Below are positions 8,836-17,830 of a stretch of 64,000 nt of DNA, piece after piece. Numbering within the stretch: the stretch's first letter is position 1; each line of letters begins with the position of its first letter. Made by a program: the position numbers and the translations under genes. Below the pieces are notes generated by a model, which was given only the letters and a program-made list of their open reading frames with translations, did not search any database and was not told where the DNA came from. The DNA comes from Hyphomicrobiales bacterium (GTDB lineage: Bacteria; Pseudomonadota; Alphaproteobacteria; Rhizobiales; Xanthobacteraceae): positions 421,145 to 485,144 of the forward strand of contig JAFKKN010000001.1 of assembly GCA_017305535.1 (NCBI GenBank). The letters run 5' to 3'.

Positions 8836-9726
8836 ATGGCCTACGAGACCATCAAATACGATATCGACGACCAGATCCTGACCATCACGTTGAACCGCCC
8901 CGACAAGCTCAACGCGTTCAACATGACGATGATGAACGAACTGATCGACGCCTTCGATAAGGCCGACGCTGACGACAACGTGCGCGCGATCATCGTCACC
9001 GGCGAAGGCCGTGGTTTCTGCGCCGGCGCTGATCTCTCCTCCGGCGGTGACACTTTCGACCGCGACGCGAAGCGCGGCCCGGCCAAGCGGCTCACTGGCG
9101 GCGCTGTCGATTACAGCGATCCCGGCATCCGTGATGGCGGCGGTCAGGTGACGCTGCGCATCTTCAAATGCCTCAAGCCGGTGATCGGCGCGATCAATGG
9201 CCCGGCGGTCGGCATCGGCGTCACCATGCAGCTGCCGATGGACATCCGTATCGCCTCGGAGAACGCACGTTTCGGCTTCGTGTTCTCCCAACGCGGCATC
9301 GTGCCGGAAGCGGCATCGAGCTGGTTCCTGCCGCGCCTCGTCGGCATCTCGCAAGCGCTGGAGTGGTGCTACTCCGGCCGCGTCTTCCCGGCGCAGGAAG
9401 CCCTCGCCGGCGGCCTTGTCAGCAAGGTGGTGGCACCGGATCAACTGATCCCGACCGCGCGCGAACTGGCGCGCTCGTTCATAGACAAGACCGCGCCGGT
9501 CTCGATCGCACTGATCCGCCAGCAGATGTGGCGCCTCATGGGCGCCGACGATCCGATGGAAGCGCACAAGGTCGATAGCCGCGGCATCTACGCACGCGGT
9601 CGTTCGGATGACGTCAAGGAAGGCGTGATGTCGTTCCTGGAAAAGCGCCCGGCGCAGTTCAAGAACAAGGTGTCGTCGGACATGCCCGACTACTTCCCGT
9701 GGTGGACCGAGCGGGAATATAAGTAA
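8836..9726 (+). CDS. Crotonase / enoyl-CoA hydratase family protein
   Basis: Acyl-CoA enzyme of the crotonase superfamily, 296 residues. The oxyanion-hole segments are clear: GRGFCAGADL near residue 61 and INGPAVGIGVTM near 121. The catalytic glutamate position is occupied in GIVPEAASSWFLPRLVG. The N-terminal ITLNRPDKLNAFN is standard. The start at 8836 has AGAGGAC six bases upstream; in-frame codons further upstream fall inside the intergenic repeat and are discounted. There is an insertion (GGDTFDRDAKRG...GGAVDYSDP) after the first oxyanion segment. It could be a hydratase or isomerase; the sequence does not decide. It follows the M20 and amidase genes, so it may act on the acyl part released by them. 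Confidence 0.92.
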   Translation: MAYETIKYDIDDQILTITLNRPDKLNAFNMTMMNELIDAFDKADADDNVRAIIVTGEGRGFCAGADLSSGGDTFDRDAKRGPAKRLTGGAVDYSDPGIRDGGGQVTLRIFKCLKPVIGAINGPAVGIGVTMQLPMDIRIASENARFGFVFSQRGIVPEAASSWFLPRLVGISQALEWCYSGRVFPAQEALAGGLVSKVVAPDQLIPTARELARSFIDKTAPVSIALIRQQMWRLMGADDPMEAHKVDSRGIYARGRSDDVKEGVMSFLEKRPAQFKNKVSSDMPDYFPWWTEREYK

Positions 9727-9746
9727 GCACCACGCGACGTGTCGCC

Positions 9747-9775
9747 GTCATGGCCGGGCTCGTCCCGGCCATGAC
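9747..9775. repeat. Family B palindrome
   Basis: Near-perfect palindrome: gtcatggccgggc, a short centre, then gcccggccatgac-like bases. Related copies lie at 14591-14752, 15419-15496, 36834-36919 and 57273-57360. It lies in the 214-base gap after the crotonase, which otherwise holds nothing I recognise. Confidence 0.8.
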
Positions 9776-9940
9776 CACTGAGAGGCTTTCGGAAATAACT
9801 CACTCCGTCCTGCGCGCGGCTCAGTCCGACGTATGCTTTCGTCCAAGCATACCGACCCCGCCTTCGCCGGCGATTAACTACCTTTGTCGATTTGCCGGAC
9901 ATTCGGTGACGCACACCGGCCGAAGGCATAGATTATCGCC

Positions 9941-11014
9941 ATGCCGAAGGATGATCACACATCCGTGAATCGCGTCGAGGCGCTCGATCTCCTGCGCCTC
10001 ACTGCCGTGCTCGGCGTGGTTTTCTATCACTACGGTTTCAGAGGCCCGAGCGTCGGCGACCACACATGGGCGGCGCTGCCATACCTCTCGCCTTTTGCGA
10101 TGTACGGTTACCTGGGCGTGCCCGCGTTCTTTGTGATCAGCGGCTTCGTGATCGCCTACTCGGCGGAAGGCAGAACCGCCGGCGAATTCGCTATCGCCCG
10201 CTTCAGCCGCATCTATCCGACATTCGTTCTCTGCATGACGATCACGGCGGCAGGAATCCTGATCTTCGGCGGTGAACTCTTTCAAGTCTCGTTCGCGCGA
10301 TGGGCCGCCAATCTGGTGATCGCATCGCCAGCGCTAGGCTTCCCCTACATGGATTCGGCCTATTGGTCGTTGGTCATCGAGGTGACATTCTATGCTTGGG
10401 TCACCGTCTTCATCGCCACGGGTTTGTTTCCGCGACGACTCGATGCCCTGGTGCTGGCGTGGCTGTTTCTGTCGATGGCCAACGAATTGACGGCGGACTC
10501 CGCTATTCTCGAAAAGGTCTTTCTGACCGACAACGCCGGTTACTTCGCCACCGGCCTGATGATCTACGAATTCCATCGCGGCCGGCGCGACCTGATGTGG
10601 GTTTGCATCTTCGGCCTGTCGGTGAGCATCGCGGTCTTTCACGCCATCCATTCGCTGGGATGGCTGCACGCGCATTCCGACGTCGTCTTCCAACCCTCGG
10701 TGGTCGCAACGATTTTTCTGGCGTCGGTCGCTGCCATTTTTCTGGCAACGCGACTGAATGTCCCGCTGCTTCCGTCAAGGATCACCATCGCCGTCGGCGC
10801 GCTGACCTATCCGTTCTATCTGCTACATCAACAGCTCGGATACGCGATACTGTCCCGCCTTCCGCCGCAGTATCAGATCGTGGCGACGGTCTGCATGATC
10901 GTCCTTGCGATCGCGGCAGTATCGTGGGCGATCTGCTGCTACATCGAAGCCCCATTACGAACATCGACGCGGCAGTTTTTGTCAAAAGCGCTGTTGCTGC
11001 GCGCGGCGGCCTGA
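9941..11014 (+). CDS. Acyltransferase family 3 membrane protein
   Basis: Integral membrane O-acyltransferase of 357 residues with about ten hydrophobic helices. Family motifs: RVEALDLLRLTAVLGVVFYH with the catalytic-type His at the end of helix 1, GYLGVPAFFVISGFVIA, RFSRIYPTF, SAYWSLVIEVTFYAW, and YPFYLLHQQLGY. Such enzymes acetylate or otherwise acylate surface polysaccharides, lipids or antibiotics. No polysaccharide gene is adjacent, so the acceptor is unknown. It is flanked by a family B repeat upstream and faces the quinone-reductase gene, whose 3' end is 20 bases away. Confidence 0.9.
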   Translation: MPKDDHTSVNRVEALDLLRLTAVLGVVFYHYGFRGPSVGDHTWAALPYLSPFAMYGYLGVPAFFVISGFVIAYSAEGRTAGEFAIARFSRIYPTFVLCMTITAAGILIFGGELFQVSFARWAANLVIASPALGFPYMDSAYWSLVIEVTFYAWVTVFIATGLFPRRLDALVLAWLFLSMANELTADSAILEKVFLTDNAGYFATGLMIYEFHRGRRDLMWVCIFGLSVSIAVFHAIHSLGWLHAHSDVVFQPSVVATIFLASVAAIFLATRLNVPLLPSRITIAVGALTYPFYLLHQQLGYAILSRLPPQYQIVATVCMIVLAIAAVSWAICCYIEAPLRTSTRQFLSKALLLRAAA

Positions 11015-11034
11015 TACGAAGCCACGCGCGAGCA

Positions 11035-12012
11035 CTATTCCATCGTCAGTGCGACACGACCAATGGCCTTGCGGTCGATCAGAAGCCGCATCGCCTTGGC
11101 GACATCCTCGAACGGCAGGCGATGCGAGATGTTCGGGCGAATCTTGCCCGCCTCGGCCCATTCGAACAGCGCCTTCATGCGCGCCTTGCCGAGTTCGGGA
11201 TCGCGCCGCACGGCCTCGCCGGCACGCACGCCGAGCACGCTCGCGCCCTTGATCAACAGCAAGTTGGTCTTCGCCAGCCCGATGCCGCCGGTGAAGCCGA
11301 TCACCAGCATCCGCGCACCCCAGGCGATGCAGCGCTGGCTCGCTTCAAAAATTTCGCCGCCGACCGGATCGAAGACGGCGTTGACGCCCTTCCCATCCGT
11401 CAGGCGCTTCACCGCGTCCTGAAACGGTTCGCGCTTGTACAACACCAGGTGATCGGCGCCCCGCGCCTTCGCCACCGCGAGCTTCTTTTCGCTCGACGCC
11501 GCCGCGATTACCGTCGCACCCAGCAGCTTGCCGATCTCCACCGCTGCGAGCCCGACGCCACCGCCCGCGCCGTGCACCAGGAGCGTTTCGCCCGGCTTGA
11601 TCTGCCCGCGATCGACCAGCGCATGATACGCCGTGCCGTGGGCGGCAAGGAACGTCGCGCCTTCCGCGTAGTCGAAGTTCGACGGTAGCGGCGCGAGATG
11701 CTCCGGCGTCACCGCGACCCGCTCGGCAAAACAACCGTTGCGCAATTTGACGATGACGCGCTCACCCACACTCACGTCACGAACGTCGCTGCCGACCTCG
11801 ATCACATCGCCGGCGGCTTCCATGCCGGGAATGAACGGCAGATCCGGCTTGAACTGATATTCTCCCGCCACCATCAGCACATCGGGGAAGTTGAGCCCGG
11901 CGGCGCGGATGGCGACGCGGACCTTGCCCGGCGCGAGCGGCATCGAGCAGCGGGTTTCGACGCGCAGCACTTCCGGCGCGCCGAGTTCACGACAAATGAC
12001 CGCGCGCGACAT
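11035..12012 (-). CDS. NADPH:quinone reductase-like zinc-independent MDR oxidoreductase
   Basis: Medium-chain dehydrogenase/reductase of 325 residues in the quinone oxidoreductase branch. It has the N-terminal AAGLNFPDVLMVAGEYQFKP and PFIPGMEAAGDV segments, and the nucleotide-binding turn HGAGGGVGLAAVEIGK near residue 147. The cysteines that bind catalytic zinc in alcohol dehydrogenases are absent. Its ATG overlaps the TGA of the upstream DsbA-type gene by one base (TGATG at 12010-12014), so they are coupled. With the adjacent glutathione transferase the group looks like redox detoxification. The physiological acceptor is unknown. Confidence 0.92.
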   Translation of the reverse strand: MSRAVICRELGAPEVLRVETRCSMPLAPGKVRVAIRAAGLNFPDVLMVAGEYQFKPDLPFIPGMEAAGDVIEVGSDVRDVSVGERVIVKLRNGCFAERVAVTPEHLAPLPSNFDYAEGATFLAAHGTAYHALVDRGQIKPGETLLVHGAGGGVGLAAVEIGKLLGATVIAAASSEKKLAVAKARGADHLVLYKREPFQDAVKRLTDGKGVNAVFDPVGGEIFEASQRCIAWGARMLVIGFTGGIGLAKTNLLLIKGASVLGVRAGEAVRRDPELGKARMKALFEWAEAGKIRPNISHRLPFEDVAKAMRLLIDRKAIGRVALTME

Positions 12013-12623
12013 CAGTTTTTGCCCGCTTTGCGGCGCAGGATCGCTTCGCGGATCAACGGCAACCGGTCATTGCCGAAATACATGTCGGTCTTGTCGACAT
12101 AGATGGTGGGCGAACCGAAGCCGCCACGCGCGATCACCTCGTCGGTGTTCGCCTTCAACTGATCCTTCACCGCCTGCTCGCCAATGCCGGCGAAGAATTT
12201 TGCCGGATCGATGCCGGTGGCCTTGCAGATATCACCCAGCACGGCGTCCTGCGAGATGTCCTTGTCGTCGCCCCAATAGGCTTTGAACACGGCGGTCGCG
12301 AACGGCACCATCGCCTCGTTGCCGAGCCAGATACAGCCGCGCATCGCCTTGACGCTGTTCACCGGAAACACCGTCGGCGGCATCTTGATGGCGAGGCCGG
12401 CAGAGCGCGCCCAGTCGCCGAGGTCCTTCAGCATGTAGCGCGCCTTCGGCACCACCGGCTTTTCGCGCGACGCGTAGACGCTGGGATTGACGGTGTTGAA
12501 CACGCCGCCGACCAGGATCGGCCGCCACGTGATCGGAACGTTCAGTTCCTTCGCAAGCGGCTGGATATTGTGAAAGGCAAGATAGGTCCACGGACTGGAG
12601 CAGTCGAAAAAAAACTCAATCAT
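12012..12623 (-). CDS. 2-hydroxychromene-2-carboxylate isomerase family protein (DsbA/kappa-GST fold)
   Basis: Thioredoxin-fold protein of 203 residues. The N-terminus IEFFFDCSSPWTYLAF matches the NahD/kappa-GST family: Ser replaces the Cys pair of true DsbA, which indicates glutathione-dependent isomerase chemistry rather than disulfide exchange. A helical insert follows, then the cis-Pro loop GGFGSPTIYVDKTDMYFGNDRL near the C-terminus. In aromatic degraders the family isomerises hydroxychromene carboxylate to hydroxybenzylidenepyruvate. No naphthalene genes are nearby, so the general glutathione-isomerase role is the safer call. It is coupled to the quinone reductase downstream and follows a YfcG-like GST gene. 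Confidence 0.88.
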   Translation of the reverse strand: MIEFFFDCSSPWTYLAFHNIQPLAKELNVPITWRPILVGGVFNTVNPSVYASREKPVVPKARYMLKDLGDWARSAGLAIKMPPTVFPVNSVKAMRGCIWLGNEAMVPFATAVFKAYWGDDKDISQDAVLGDICKATGIDPAKFFAGIGEQAVKDQLKANTDEVIARGGFGSPTIYVDKTDMYFGNDRLPLIREAILRRKAGKN

Positions 12624-12700
12624 CGGACCTCCGTGTCATTGCGCCGCGACGGCGGCGCTGTCGGTTGTTGTTGCGCGGCAAAGGTGCCGCCTGCCGGCCA

Positions 12701-13396
12701 TTATTGCGGCGCCGTCGCGGCGCCCGTTCCAAACATGATCCGTCGCGCGTCTTCGCTGAACGGCTCCTTGACGAACTTGCCCACCGCGAGTCCCGCCTGC
12801 ACCTGCGGCCGCGCCCGCACTTCGGCATACCAGCGCTTAACGTTGGGATAATCGTCGAGAGTGAAGCCCTGCGCCTTGTGCGTCATCGTCCAGGGAAAGC
12901 AGGCGATGTCGGCAATGGAATAATCGCCCGCGACATAGGCTCCGGTCTTGCTCAACTGAGCATCGAGCACGCCGTAGAGCCGCGCCGCCTCGCGCCGGTA
13001 GCGATCGATGGCGTAGGGAATTTTCTCGGCCGCATACAGCAGAAAATGGCCATGCTGACCGAGCATCGGCCCCAGCCCGCTCATCTGCCACATCACCCAC
13101 TGGATAACGCGCGAGCGGCCGCGCGCGTCGGAGGGCAGAAACCGCCCGGTCTTTTCCGCGAGATAAATCAGGATCGCTCCGGTCTCGAACACGGAGATGT
13201 GTTCGCCGCCGTCGGCCGGCGCGCGATCAACAATCGCCGGAATGCGGTTGTTGGGGCTGATAGCGAGGAATTCCGGCCTGAACTGATCGCCGGCGCGGAT
13301 ATCGACCGGGATCACGTTGTACGGTATGCCCAGTTCCTCGAGCATGATCGTGATCTTCCAGCCGTTCGGCGTCGGGGCGTAGTGCAGATCGATCAT
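12701..13396 (-). CDS. Glutathione S-transferase, YfcG/Nu-like
   Basis: Cytoplasmic glutathione transferase of 231 residues. The N-terminal thioredoxin domain has YAPTPNGWKITIMLEELGIPY, characteristic of the YfcG/YghU group, whose members can act as disulfide reductases. The SPNNRIPAIVD loop with the cis-Pro and FETGAILIYLAEKTGRFLP (glutathione contact) follow. The helical C-terminal domain has GDYSIADIACFPW. The start at 13396 is chosen because the GST fold begins exactly there; upstream in-frame codons are cysteine-rich and unlike the family. It is the first of three same-strand redox genes. A GC-rich inverted repeat spans its stop (about 12639-12722). Confidence 0.92.
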   Translation of the reverse strand: MIDLHYAPTPNGWKITIMLEELGIPYNVIPVDIRAGDQFRPEFLAISPNNRIPAIVDRAPADGGEHISVFETGAILIYLAEKTGRFLPSDARGRSRVIQWVMWQMSGLGPMLGQHGHFLLYAAEKIPYAIDRYRREAARLYGVLDAQLSKTGAYVAGDYSIADIACFPWTMTHKAQGFTLDDYPNVKRWYAEVRARPQVQAGLAVGKFVKEPFSEDARRIMFGTGAATAPQ

Positions 13397-13555
13397 GCGT
13401 GATCCGGTTTGGGGTACGGATCGCATCCTAACCCGCTGCCGGCATTTCGACCAACACCCCGCGCAACATATGTACGCAGCGCCTTGGACATGGCACACCA
13501 GATTGCGCGCGGCATAAAAGATCTGATCGCGCGGATATTTTCCGGGAGGCGAGAG

Positions 13556-14578
13556 ATGCTGTTTCCAGCCACCAATGCCGGCTCGTTGCCGAAGCCCGAA
13601 TGGCTGGCCGAGCCCAACACGTTATGGGCGCCGTGGAAATCCAAGGGCGCCGAACTGGCGCGAGCAAAGCGCGACGCCACCGTTTTGGCGCTGAAATTTC
13701 AGGAAGATGCCGGCCTCGACATCCTGACCGAAGGCGAGCAGTCGCGGCAGCATTTCGTCCACGGCTTCCTCGAAAACGTCGAGGGCATCGACTTCGCCAA
13801 CAAGGTCGAGATGGGCATCCGCAACGACCGCTATAAGGCGATGGTGCCGCAGGTGGTGGCACCGTTGCGGCTCAAGGGCCGCGTCCACGCCGCCGAGGCG
13901 CACGCCGCGCGCGCCCACACCAAGCGCCAGTTGAAATTCACCCTGCCCGGCCCGATGACGCTGATCGACACCATCGCCGATCGTTACTACGGCGACCGGG
14001 TGAAAATGGCCTTCGCCTTCGCCGAACTGCTCAACCAGGAGGCGCGCGCGCTGCAAGCCGACGGCGTCGACGTGATCCAGTTCGACGAGCCGGCGTTCAA
14101 CGTCTACATGGCGGAAGTCAACGACTGGGGCATCAAGGCGCTCGAGCGCGCCGCGCAGGGTCTGACCTGCGCCACAGCCGTGCACATCTGTTACGGCTAC
14201 GGCATCCAGGCCAATATCGACTGGAAGCACGGGCTCGGCACCGAATGGCGGCAATACGAGCAGATTTTCCCGGCCATCGCCAAGAGCACGATCCAGCAGG
14301 CCGCGATCGAATGCGTCAATTCGCGGGTGCCGCTCGATCTCTTGAAGCTGCTCGACGGCAAGATGATCCAGGCCGGCGTGATCGACGTCGCCACCGATGA
14401 GGTGGAAACGCCGGAGAGCATCGTTAAAACCGTCGAAGCGGTGATGAAGTTCGTGCCGAAGGAGCGCATCGTACTCACCACCAACTGCGGCATGGCCCCG
14501 ATGCACCGCGAGATCGCCGAGGCGAAGCTGAATGCGCTGGGCGCTGGCGCGAAGCTCGCGAGGGAACGGCTGGGATAG
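13556..14578 (+). CDS. MetE C-terminal-like cobalamin-independent methyltransferase
   Basis: Single-barrel protein of 340 residues corresponding to the catalytic C-terminal half of cobalamin-independent methionine synthase, without the N-terminal barrel. Probable zinc ligands are seen: His and Cys in AVHICYGYG, Glu in AAIECVNSR, and Cys in LTTNCGMAP. QFDEPAFNVYMAE carries the conserved substrate-side Asp-Glu. Such short proteins can use methylcobalamin or simple methyl donors, or act in other methyl transfers, so methionine synthesis from methyl-folate should not be assumed. The ATG at 13556 is fixed by GGGAGGCG seven bases upstream; a longer in-frame start at 13490 lacks a site. It is divergent from the GST gene. 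Confidence 0.88.
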   Translation: MLFPATNAGSLPKPEWLAEPNTLWAPWKSKGAELARAKRDATVLALKFQEDAGLDILTEGEQSRQHFVHGFLENVEGIDFANKVEMGIRNDRYKAMVPQVVAPLRLKGRVHAAEAHAARAHTKRQLKFTLPGPMTLIDTIADRYYGDRVKMAFAFAELLNQEARALQADGVDVIQFDEPAFNVYMAEVNDWGIKALERAAQGLTCATAVHICYGYGIQANIDWKHGLGTEWRQYEQIFPAIAKSTIQQAAIECVNSRVPLDLLKLLDGKMIQAGVIDVATDEVETPESIVKTVEAVMKFVPKERIVLTTNCGMAPMHREIAEAKLNALGAGAKLARERLG

Positions 14579-14590
14579 CCGCCAATTTCG

Positions 14591-14752
14591 GTCGTTATGC
14601 CCGGGCACAGCCGTTCGAAGAACGGCGTCGCTTCGCGCCACCTATGCGAAGAACGGCGTCGCCTTGCTCGCCCATGTCCCGGGCATCCACGTCTTCGCAA
14701 TCCAATGAGCTGTTCAAGTCGTGGATGGCCGGGACAAGCCCGGCCATGACGA
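14591..14752. repeat. Family B repeat block with internal 16-bp direct repeat
   Basis: The 193-base gap is mostly repeat. It starts with tatgcccgggcacag and ends in gtggatggccggg...cccggccatgacg, like 36834-36919 and 57273-57360. Inside it, cgaagaacggcgtcgc occurs at 14616-14631 and again at 14647-14662. Confidence 0.75.
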
Positions 14753-14771
14753 ACTGTGAGGTCGGTGCGTC

Positions 14772-15407
14772 TCACGGAGCAACCAGGTTCGCGATACCTA
14801 CACTCGGATGCAGCACCGGCCGATAACCCGCCTGTAAAGCGCGTAGCGTCGATGGCGGTGTAATCAATTGAATATCACCAGCCGGCATCTCGGCGGGCTG
14901 ATAGCCATCGAACGACCAGCGCAGCGCCCTGCCCTCGACGATCAGAAACGTCTCGCCGCCAGCATGAGCCATTGCACCGTCCGGCAGATCATCAAGCCGT
15001 CCCGGTAGCGGATGCAGCCGCTTGACGCCCTCGTCGAGGCGTTCGCCGTGCAGCATGTCGTCCATCTCTTTTGCGCGCGGTGGCGGGACGGCATTGCCTT
15101 CCGCCCATGCGGCGCGAAACCGGTTGGCGTCGTCGCGGCGGCAAAAGAAGCAGGGGCGATGTCCCGCCGCCAGCGCTGTTGCCTCATCAAGAAAGAACAG
15201 TTCGGTCCAGCTCTGCCGCGCCATGACTTCGCGTCGCCAGCCACGAAACTCGCAGACGCAGGTGATCCATGCGCGGGTCGACCAGCGGCGCTTCAGCAAC
15301 GTCCGCGTCGCGGGATCGTGAATGATGCCGCGATTGCCGGTGAACATCCCACGCTGCGGCACGGCGACGATCTCGCCCAACGGCGTGACGCGGTTTTGCA
15401 GGGGCAT
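14772..15407 (-). CDS. Conserved-looking protein of unknown function with a CxxC motif
   Basis: A 211-residue soluble protein that I cannot assign to a family. The start at 15407 is strong: GGAGGAGG sits four bases upstream. The frame stays open further upstream, but that part is antisense to another gene. Features: an Arg-rich middle (TRTLLKRRWSTRAWITCVCEFRGW) and a possible metal or nucleic-acid site GHRPCFFCRRDDANRFR with C86 and C89. Next come a run of acidic and His residues (KEMDDMLHGERLDEGVKRLHPL) and a C-terminal hydrophobic, proline-rich part. There is no signal peptide or membrane segment. CFFC with flanking Arg and His resembles small zinc-binding folds, but this is inference. Downstream neighbours are repeats and the MetE-like gene; upstream is gpt. 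Confidence 0.7.
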   Translation of the reverse strand: MPLQNRVTPLGEIVAVPQRGMFTGNRGIIHDPATRTLLKRRWSTRAWITCVCEFRGWRREVMARQSWTELFFLDEATALAAGHRPCFFCRRDDANRFRAAWAEGNAVPPPRAKEMDDMLHGERLDEGVKRLHPLPGRLDDLPDGAMAHAGGETFLIVEGRALRWSFDGYQPAEMPAGDIQLITPPSTLRALQAGYRPVLHPSVGIANLVAP

Positions 15408-15418
15408 CGAACCTCCTC

Positions 15419-15496
15419 CGTCATTGCCGGACTTGATCCGGCAATCCATCCTTTCTTCAAAGAAGATGGACACGCGGGTCAAGCCCGCGCCTGACG
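15419..15496. repeat. Family B variant repeat
   Basis: Two palindromes, cgtcattgccggac...gtccggcaat-like at 15419-15448 and cgcgggtcaagcccgcg at 15474-15490, joined by an ordinary spacer and closed by tgacg. The overall layout matches the other family B blocks. Confidence 0.7.
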
Positions 15497-15523
15497 TTGA
15501 ATAAATCGCCGCGGCATCCGCCG

Positions 15524-16051
15524 CTACGCCGCGCCGTCGCGGATCGGCGGCTGAAACGAGAGGCCGGTGTCCCACGGAAAGAAAATCCAGGTGTCCTGCG
15601 AGACCTCGGTGATGAAGGTGTCCACCAGCGGCTTGCCCATCGGCTTGGCGTAGATCGCCGCGATATGCGCCTGCGGAAACATCTCGCGCACGACCTTCGC
15701 CGTGGTGCCGGTGTCGACCAGATCGTCGACCACCAGCAGTCCCTTGCCGCCTTCGCCGCACAGCCGGGTGATCTGTTCGGACACGCCCTTGAGCAGCTTG
15801 ATGTCGCCCTTGGTGGTGTGGTCGTAGCTCGCAAGACAAATCGTATCGATGGTGCGCAAGCCCAGCTCGCGCGCGACGATGGCCGCCGGCACCAGGCCGC
15901 CGCGTGTCACCGCCGCCAGCGCCTGAAACGGCCCCGCGCCGTTGAGCCGCCACGCCAGGACCCGCGCGTCGCGGTGAAACTGATCCCACGACACCGGGAA
16001 CGCCTTGTCGGCGCGCGCCTGCGCATCGCTGTTCAAAACCTGGCCGGCCAT
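15524..16051 (-). CDS. gpt: Xanthine-guanine phosphoribosyltransferase
   Basis: Purine-salvage enzyme of 175 residues that joins xanthine, guanine or hypoxanthine to PRPP. The PRPP-binding signature [15 protein letters not shown] is near residues 105-119. Upstream [17 protein letters not shown] forms the pyrophosphate loop. The C-terminal [16 protein letters not shown] is typical of XGPRT and not of adenine or orotate enzymes. It is separate from the CinA-like gene upstream (gap of 112 bases). Confidence in the base specificity is moderate to good because the C-terminal hood sequence matches the Gpt type. Confidence 0.93.
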   Translation of the reverse strand: MAGQVLNSDAQARADKAFPVSWDQFHRDARVLAWRLNGAGPFQALAAVTRGGLVPAAIVARELGLRTIDTICLASYDHTTKGDIKLLKGVSEQITRLCGEGGKGLLVVDDLVDTGTTAKVVREMFPQAHIAAIYAKPMGKPLVDTFITEVSQDTWIFFPWDTGLSFQPPIRDGAA

Positions 16052-16163
16052 GAGCGTCTTGCCTCAGAGCATGATCCCGAAAAATGGAAACCGGTTTCCG
16101 GAAAAGATCATGCTCAATAAACGATAAGCGAAGAGTCCGAATTCAACGCCGTTGAAACAAACC

Positions 16164-16901
16164 TCAGAGCGCCGTCTTCAATCCCGCAAGCATCGCCTTC
16201 ACCGCGTCCATCGCCGCCGTCAGCTTGGCCTGATCGCGCGAGCGCACCACGAGATTGGTGTTCGGCTTCTGGTCCTCGTCGAGAAACGGATAGCTGCCAA
16301 TGATCGTGTCTGGATGCGTATTGGCGATCTCGCGCAGCGGGCCACCGATGTCGCCTTCGCGCGCATTGGCGCGCACCGAGTCCGACAGCATCCGCACGCC
16401 GGTCTTCAGCTTCGGCGCGACGATGTCCATCATTGCCTGCATGATCGAGGGCACGCCCGCCATCACGATGACGTTGCCAAGCATGAAACCGGGCGCGAGG
16501 ATGGTCGCGCTTTGAATCAAATCCGCACCGTCCGGAATGCGGGCCATGCGCAGCCGCGCCTCGTTGAGGTCCTGCCCGGCGAAGCGCTCGCGAAACCGCG
16601 CCACCACCTCGGGGTGATGATCGATGCCGACGCCGAACGCCTTGGCAACGCTGTCGGCGGTGATGTCGTCATGGGTCGGGCCGATGCCACCGGTGGTGAA
16701 GACATAGTTGTAGCGCTTCCGCAGCGCATCGAGCGCGGCGATGATGTCGGCCTCGTCGTCGGCGACCACCCGCACCTCTTTCAGGTCGATCCCCACATTG
16801 GTGAGGTACTCGGCGATGAAACCGATGTTCTTGTCCTTGGTGCGCCCGGAGAGGATCTCGTCGCCGATCACCAGAATGCCTGCCGTCACCACGTCGCTCA
16901 T
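16164..16901 (-). CDS. Molybdopterin-binding (MoCF / CinA N-terminal-type) domain protein
   Basis: A 245-residue protein consisting of the MoCF_biosynth fold found at the N-terminus of CinA. Signatures are AGILVIGDEILSGRTKDKN at residues 6-25 and YVFTTGGIGPTHDDITADSVA in the middle, with PGFMLGNVIVMAGVPSIMQAM later. The C-terminal nicotinamide-nucleotide amidase domain of full CinA is missing. Stand-alone COG1058 proteins are proposed to act as ADP-ribose or NAD-related pyrophosphatases, but this is not settled. The start at 16901 has GGGGAGGTGA seven bases upstream; the longer in-frame extension has no site. Confidence 0.9.
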   Translation of the reverse strand: MSDVVTAGILVIGDEILSGRTKDKNIGFIAEYLTNVGIDLKEVRVVADDEADIIAALDALRKRYNYVFTTGGIGPTHDDITADSVAKAFGVGIDHHPEVVARFRERFAGQDLNEARLRMARIPDGADLIQSATILAPGFMLGNVIVMAGVPSIMQAMMDIVAPKLKTGVRMLSDSVRANAREGDIGGPLREIANTHPDTIIGSYPFLDEDQKPNTNLVVRSRDQAKLTAAMDAVKAMLAGLKTAL

Positions 16902-17065
16902 GATCGCTTCACCTCCCCTGTTCGCGGCTTCATCTTTAGCAGATGCCGCGCGGCCATGCATAGGCACGGCGACGATCCGGAATGGACTCCCGCTTTGCGA
17001 TCTGCGCACACTCCGGCTATGGGTTTTCCTAACAAACCGGACAGCAAACAACCTAGGGCGGAAAA

Positions 17066-17827
17066 ATGGCAGCACCAGCTTCACACAAGGTCGCATTGGT
17101 CACCGGCGCAGGCTCCGGGGTCGGCCGCGCCAGCGCGCTCGCACTGATGAAAGCGGGCTTCGCGGTGGTCCTCGCCGGACGCCGCGCCGACGCGCTGAAC
17201 CAGACCGCCGATGCCGGCAAGACGTTCGGCACATCGCTGGTGGTGCCGTCGGACATGACCGATCCGGCCTCTATCGCGGCATTGTTCGCCAAGACCAAGG
17301 AGACCTTCGGGCGGCTCGACGTGCTGTTCAACAATGCCGGAATCGGCGCGCCGCCGGTGCCGTTCGAAGACGTCACCGTCGAACAGTGGAAGGCAGTGGT
17401 CGACACCAATCTGACCGCGCCGTTCCTGTGCACCCAGCACGCCTTCCGCATCATGAAGGATCAGACGCCGCGCGGCGGCCGCATCATCAACAACGGTTCG
17501 ATCTCGGCTTATGCGCCGCGTCCATTCTCGGCGGCGTATACCTCGACCAAGCATGCCATCACCGGTCTCACCCGTTCGACCTCGCTCGACGGCCGCGCCT
17601 ATGACATCGCCTGCGGCCAGATCGATATCGGCAACGCCGCGACCGAGATGACCGCACGCATGGCCGACGGCGTGTTGCAGCCGGACGGCCGCAAGATGAT
17701 CGAGCCGCGCATGGACGTCGAGAACGTCGCCGAGGCCGTGGTGTTCATGGCAACGCGCTCGCTCGACGCCAACGTCATGTTCCTCAATGTGATGGCGACC
17801 AAGATGCCGTTCGTGGGACGGGGGTAA
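17066..17827 (+). CDS. SDR family oxidoreductase
   Basis: Classical short-chain dehydrogenase/reductase of 253 residues. It has the cofactor motif TGAGSGVG (residues 14-21), GRRA after strand 2 which favours NADP, NNAG, and the active-site Ser with YTSTKHA. The C-terminal half ([20 protein letters not shown]) is typical of NAD(P)-dependent alcohol or ketone reductases. Its stop is only three bases from the end of the convergent MFS gene at 17831, so there is no room for a separate terminator. The substrate cannot be read from the sequence. Confidence 0.92.
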   Translation: MAAPASHKVALVTGAGSGVGRASALALMKAGFAVVLAGRRADALNQTADAGKTFGTSLVVPSDMTDPASIAALFAKTKETFGRLDVLFNNAGIGAPPVPFEDVTVEQWKAVVDTNLTAPFLCTQHAFRIMKDQTPRGGRIINNGSISAYAPRPFSAAYTSTKHAITGLTRSTSLDGRAYDIACGQIDIGNAATEMTARMADGVLQPDGRKMIEPRMDVENVAEAVVFMATRSLDANVMFLNVMATKMPFVGRG

Positions 17828-17830
17828 TCC

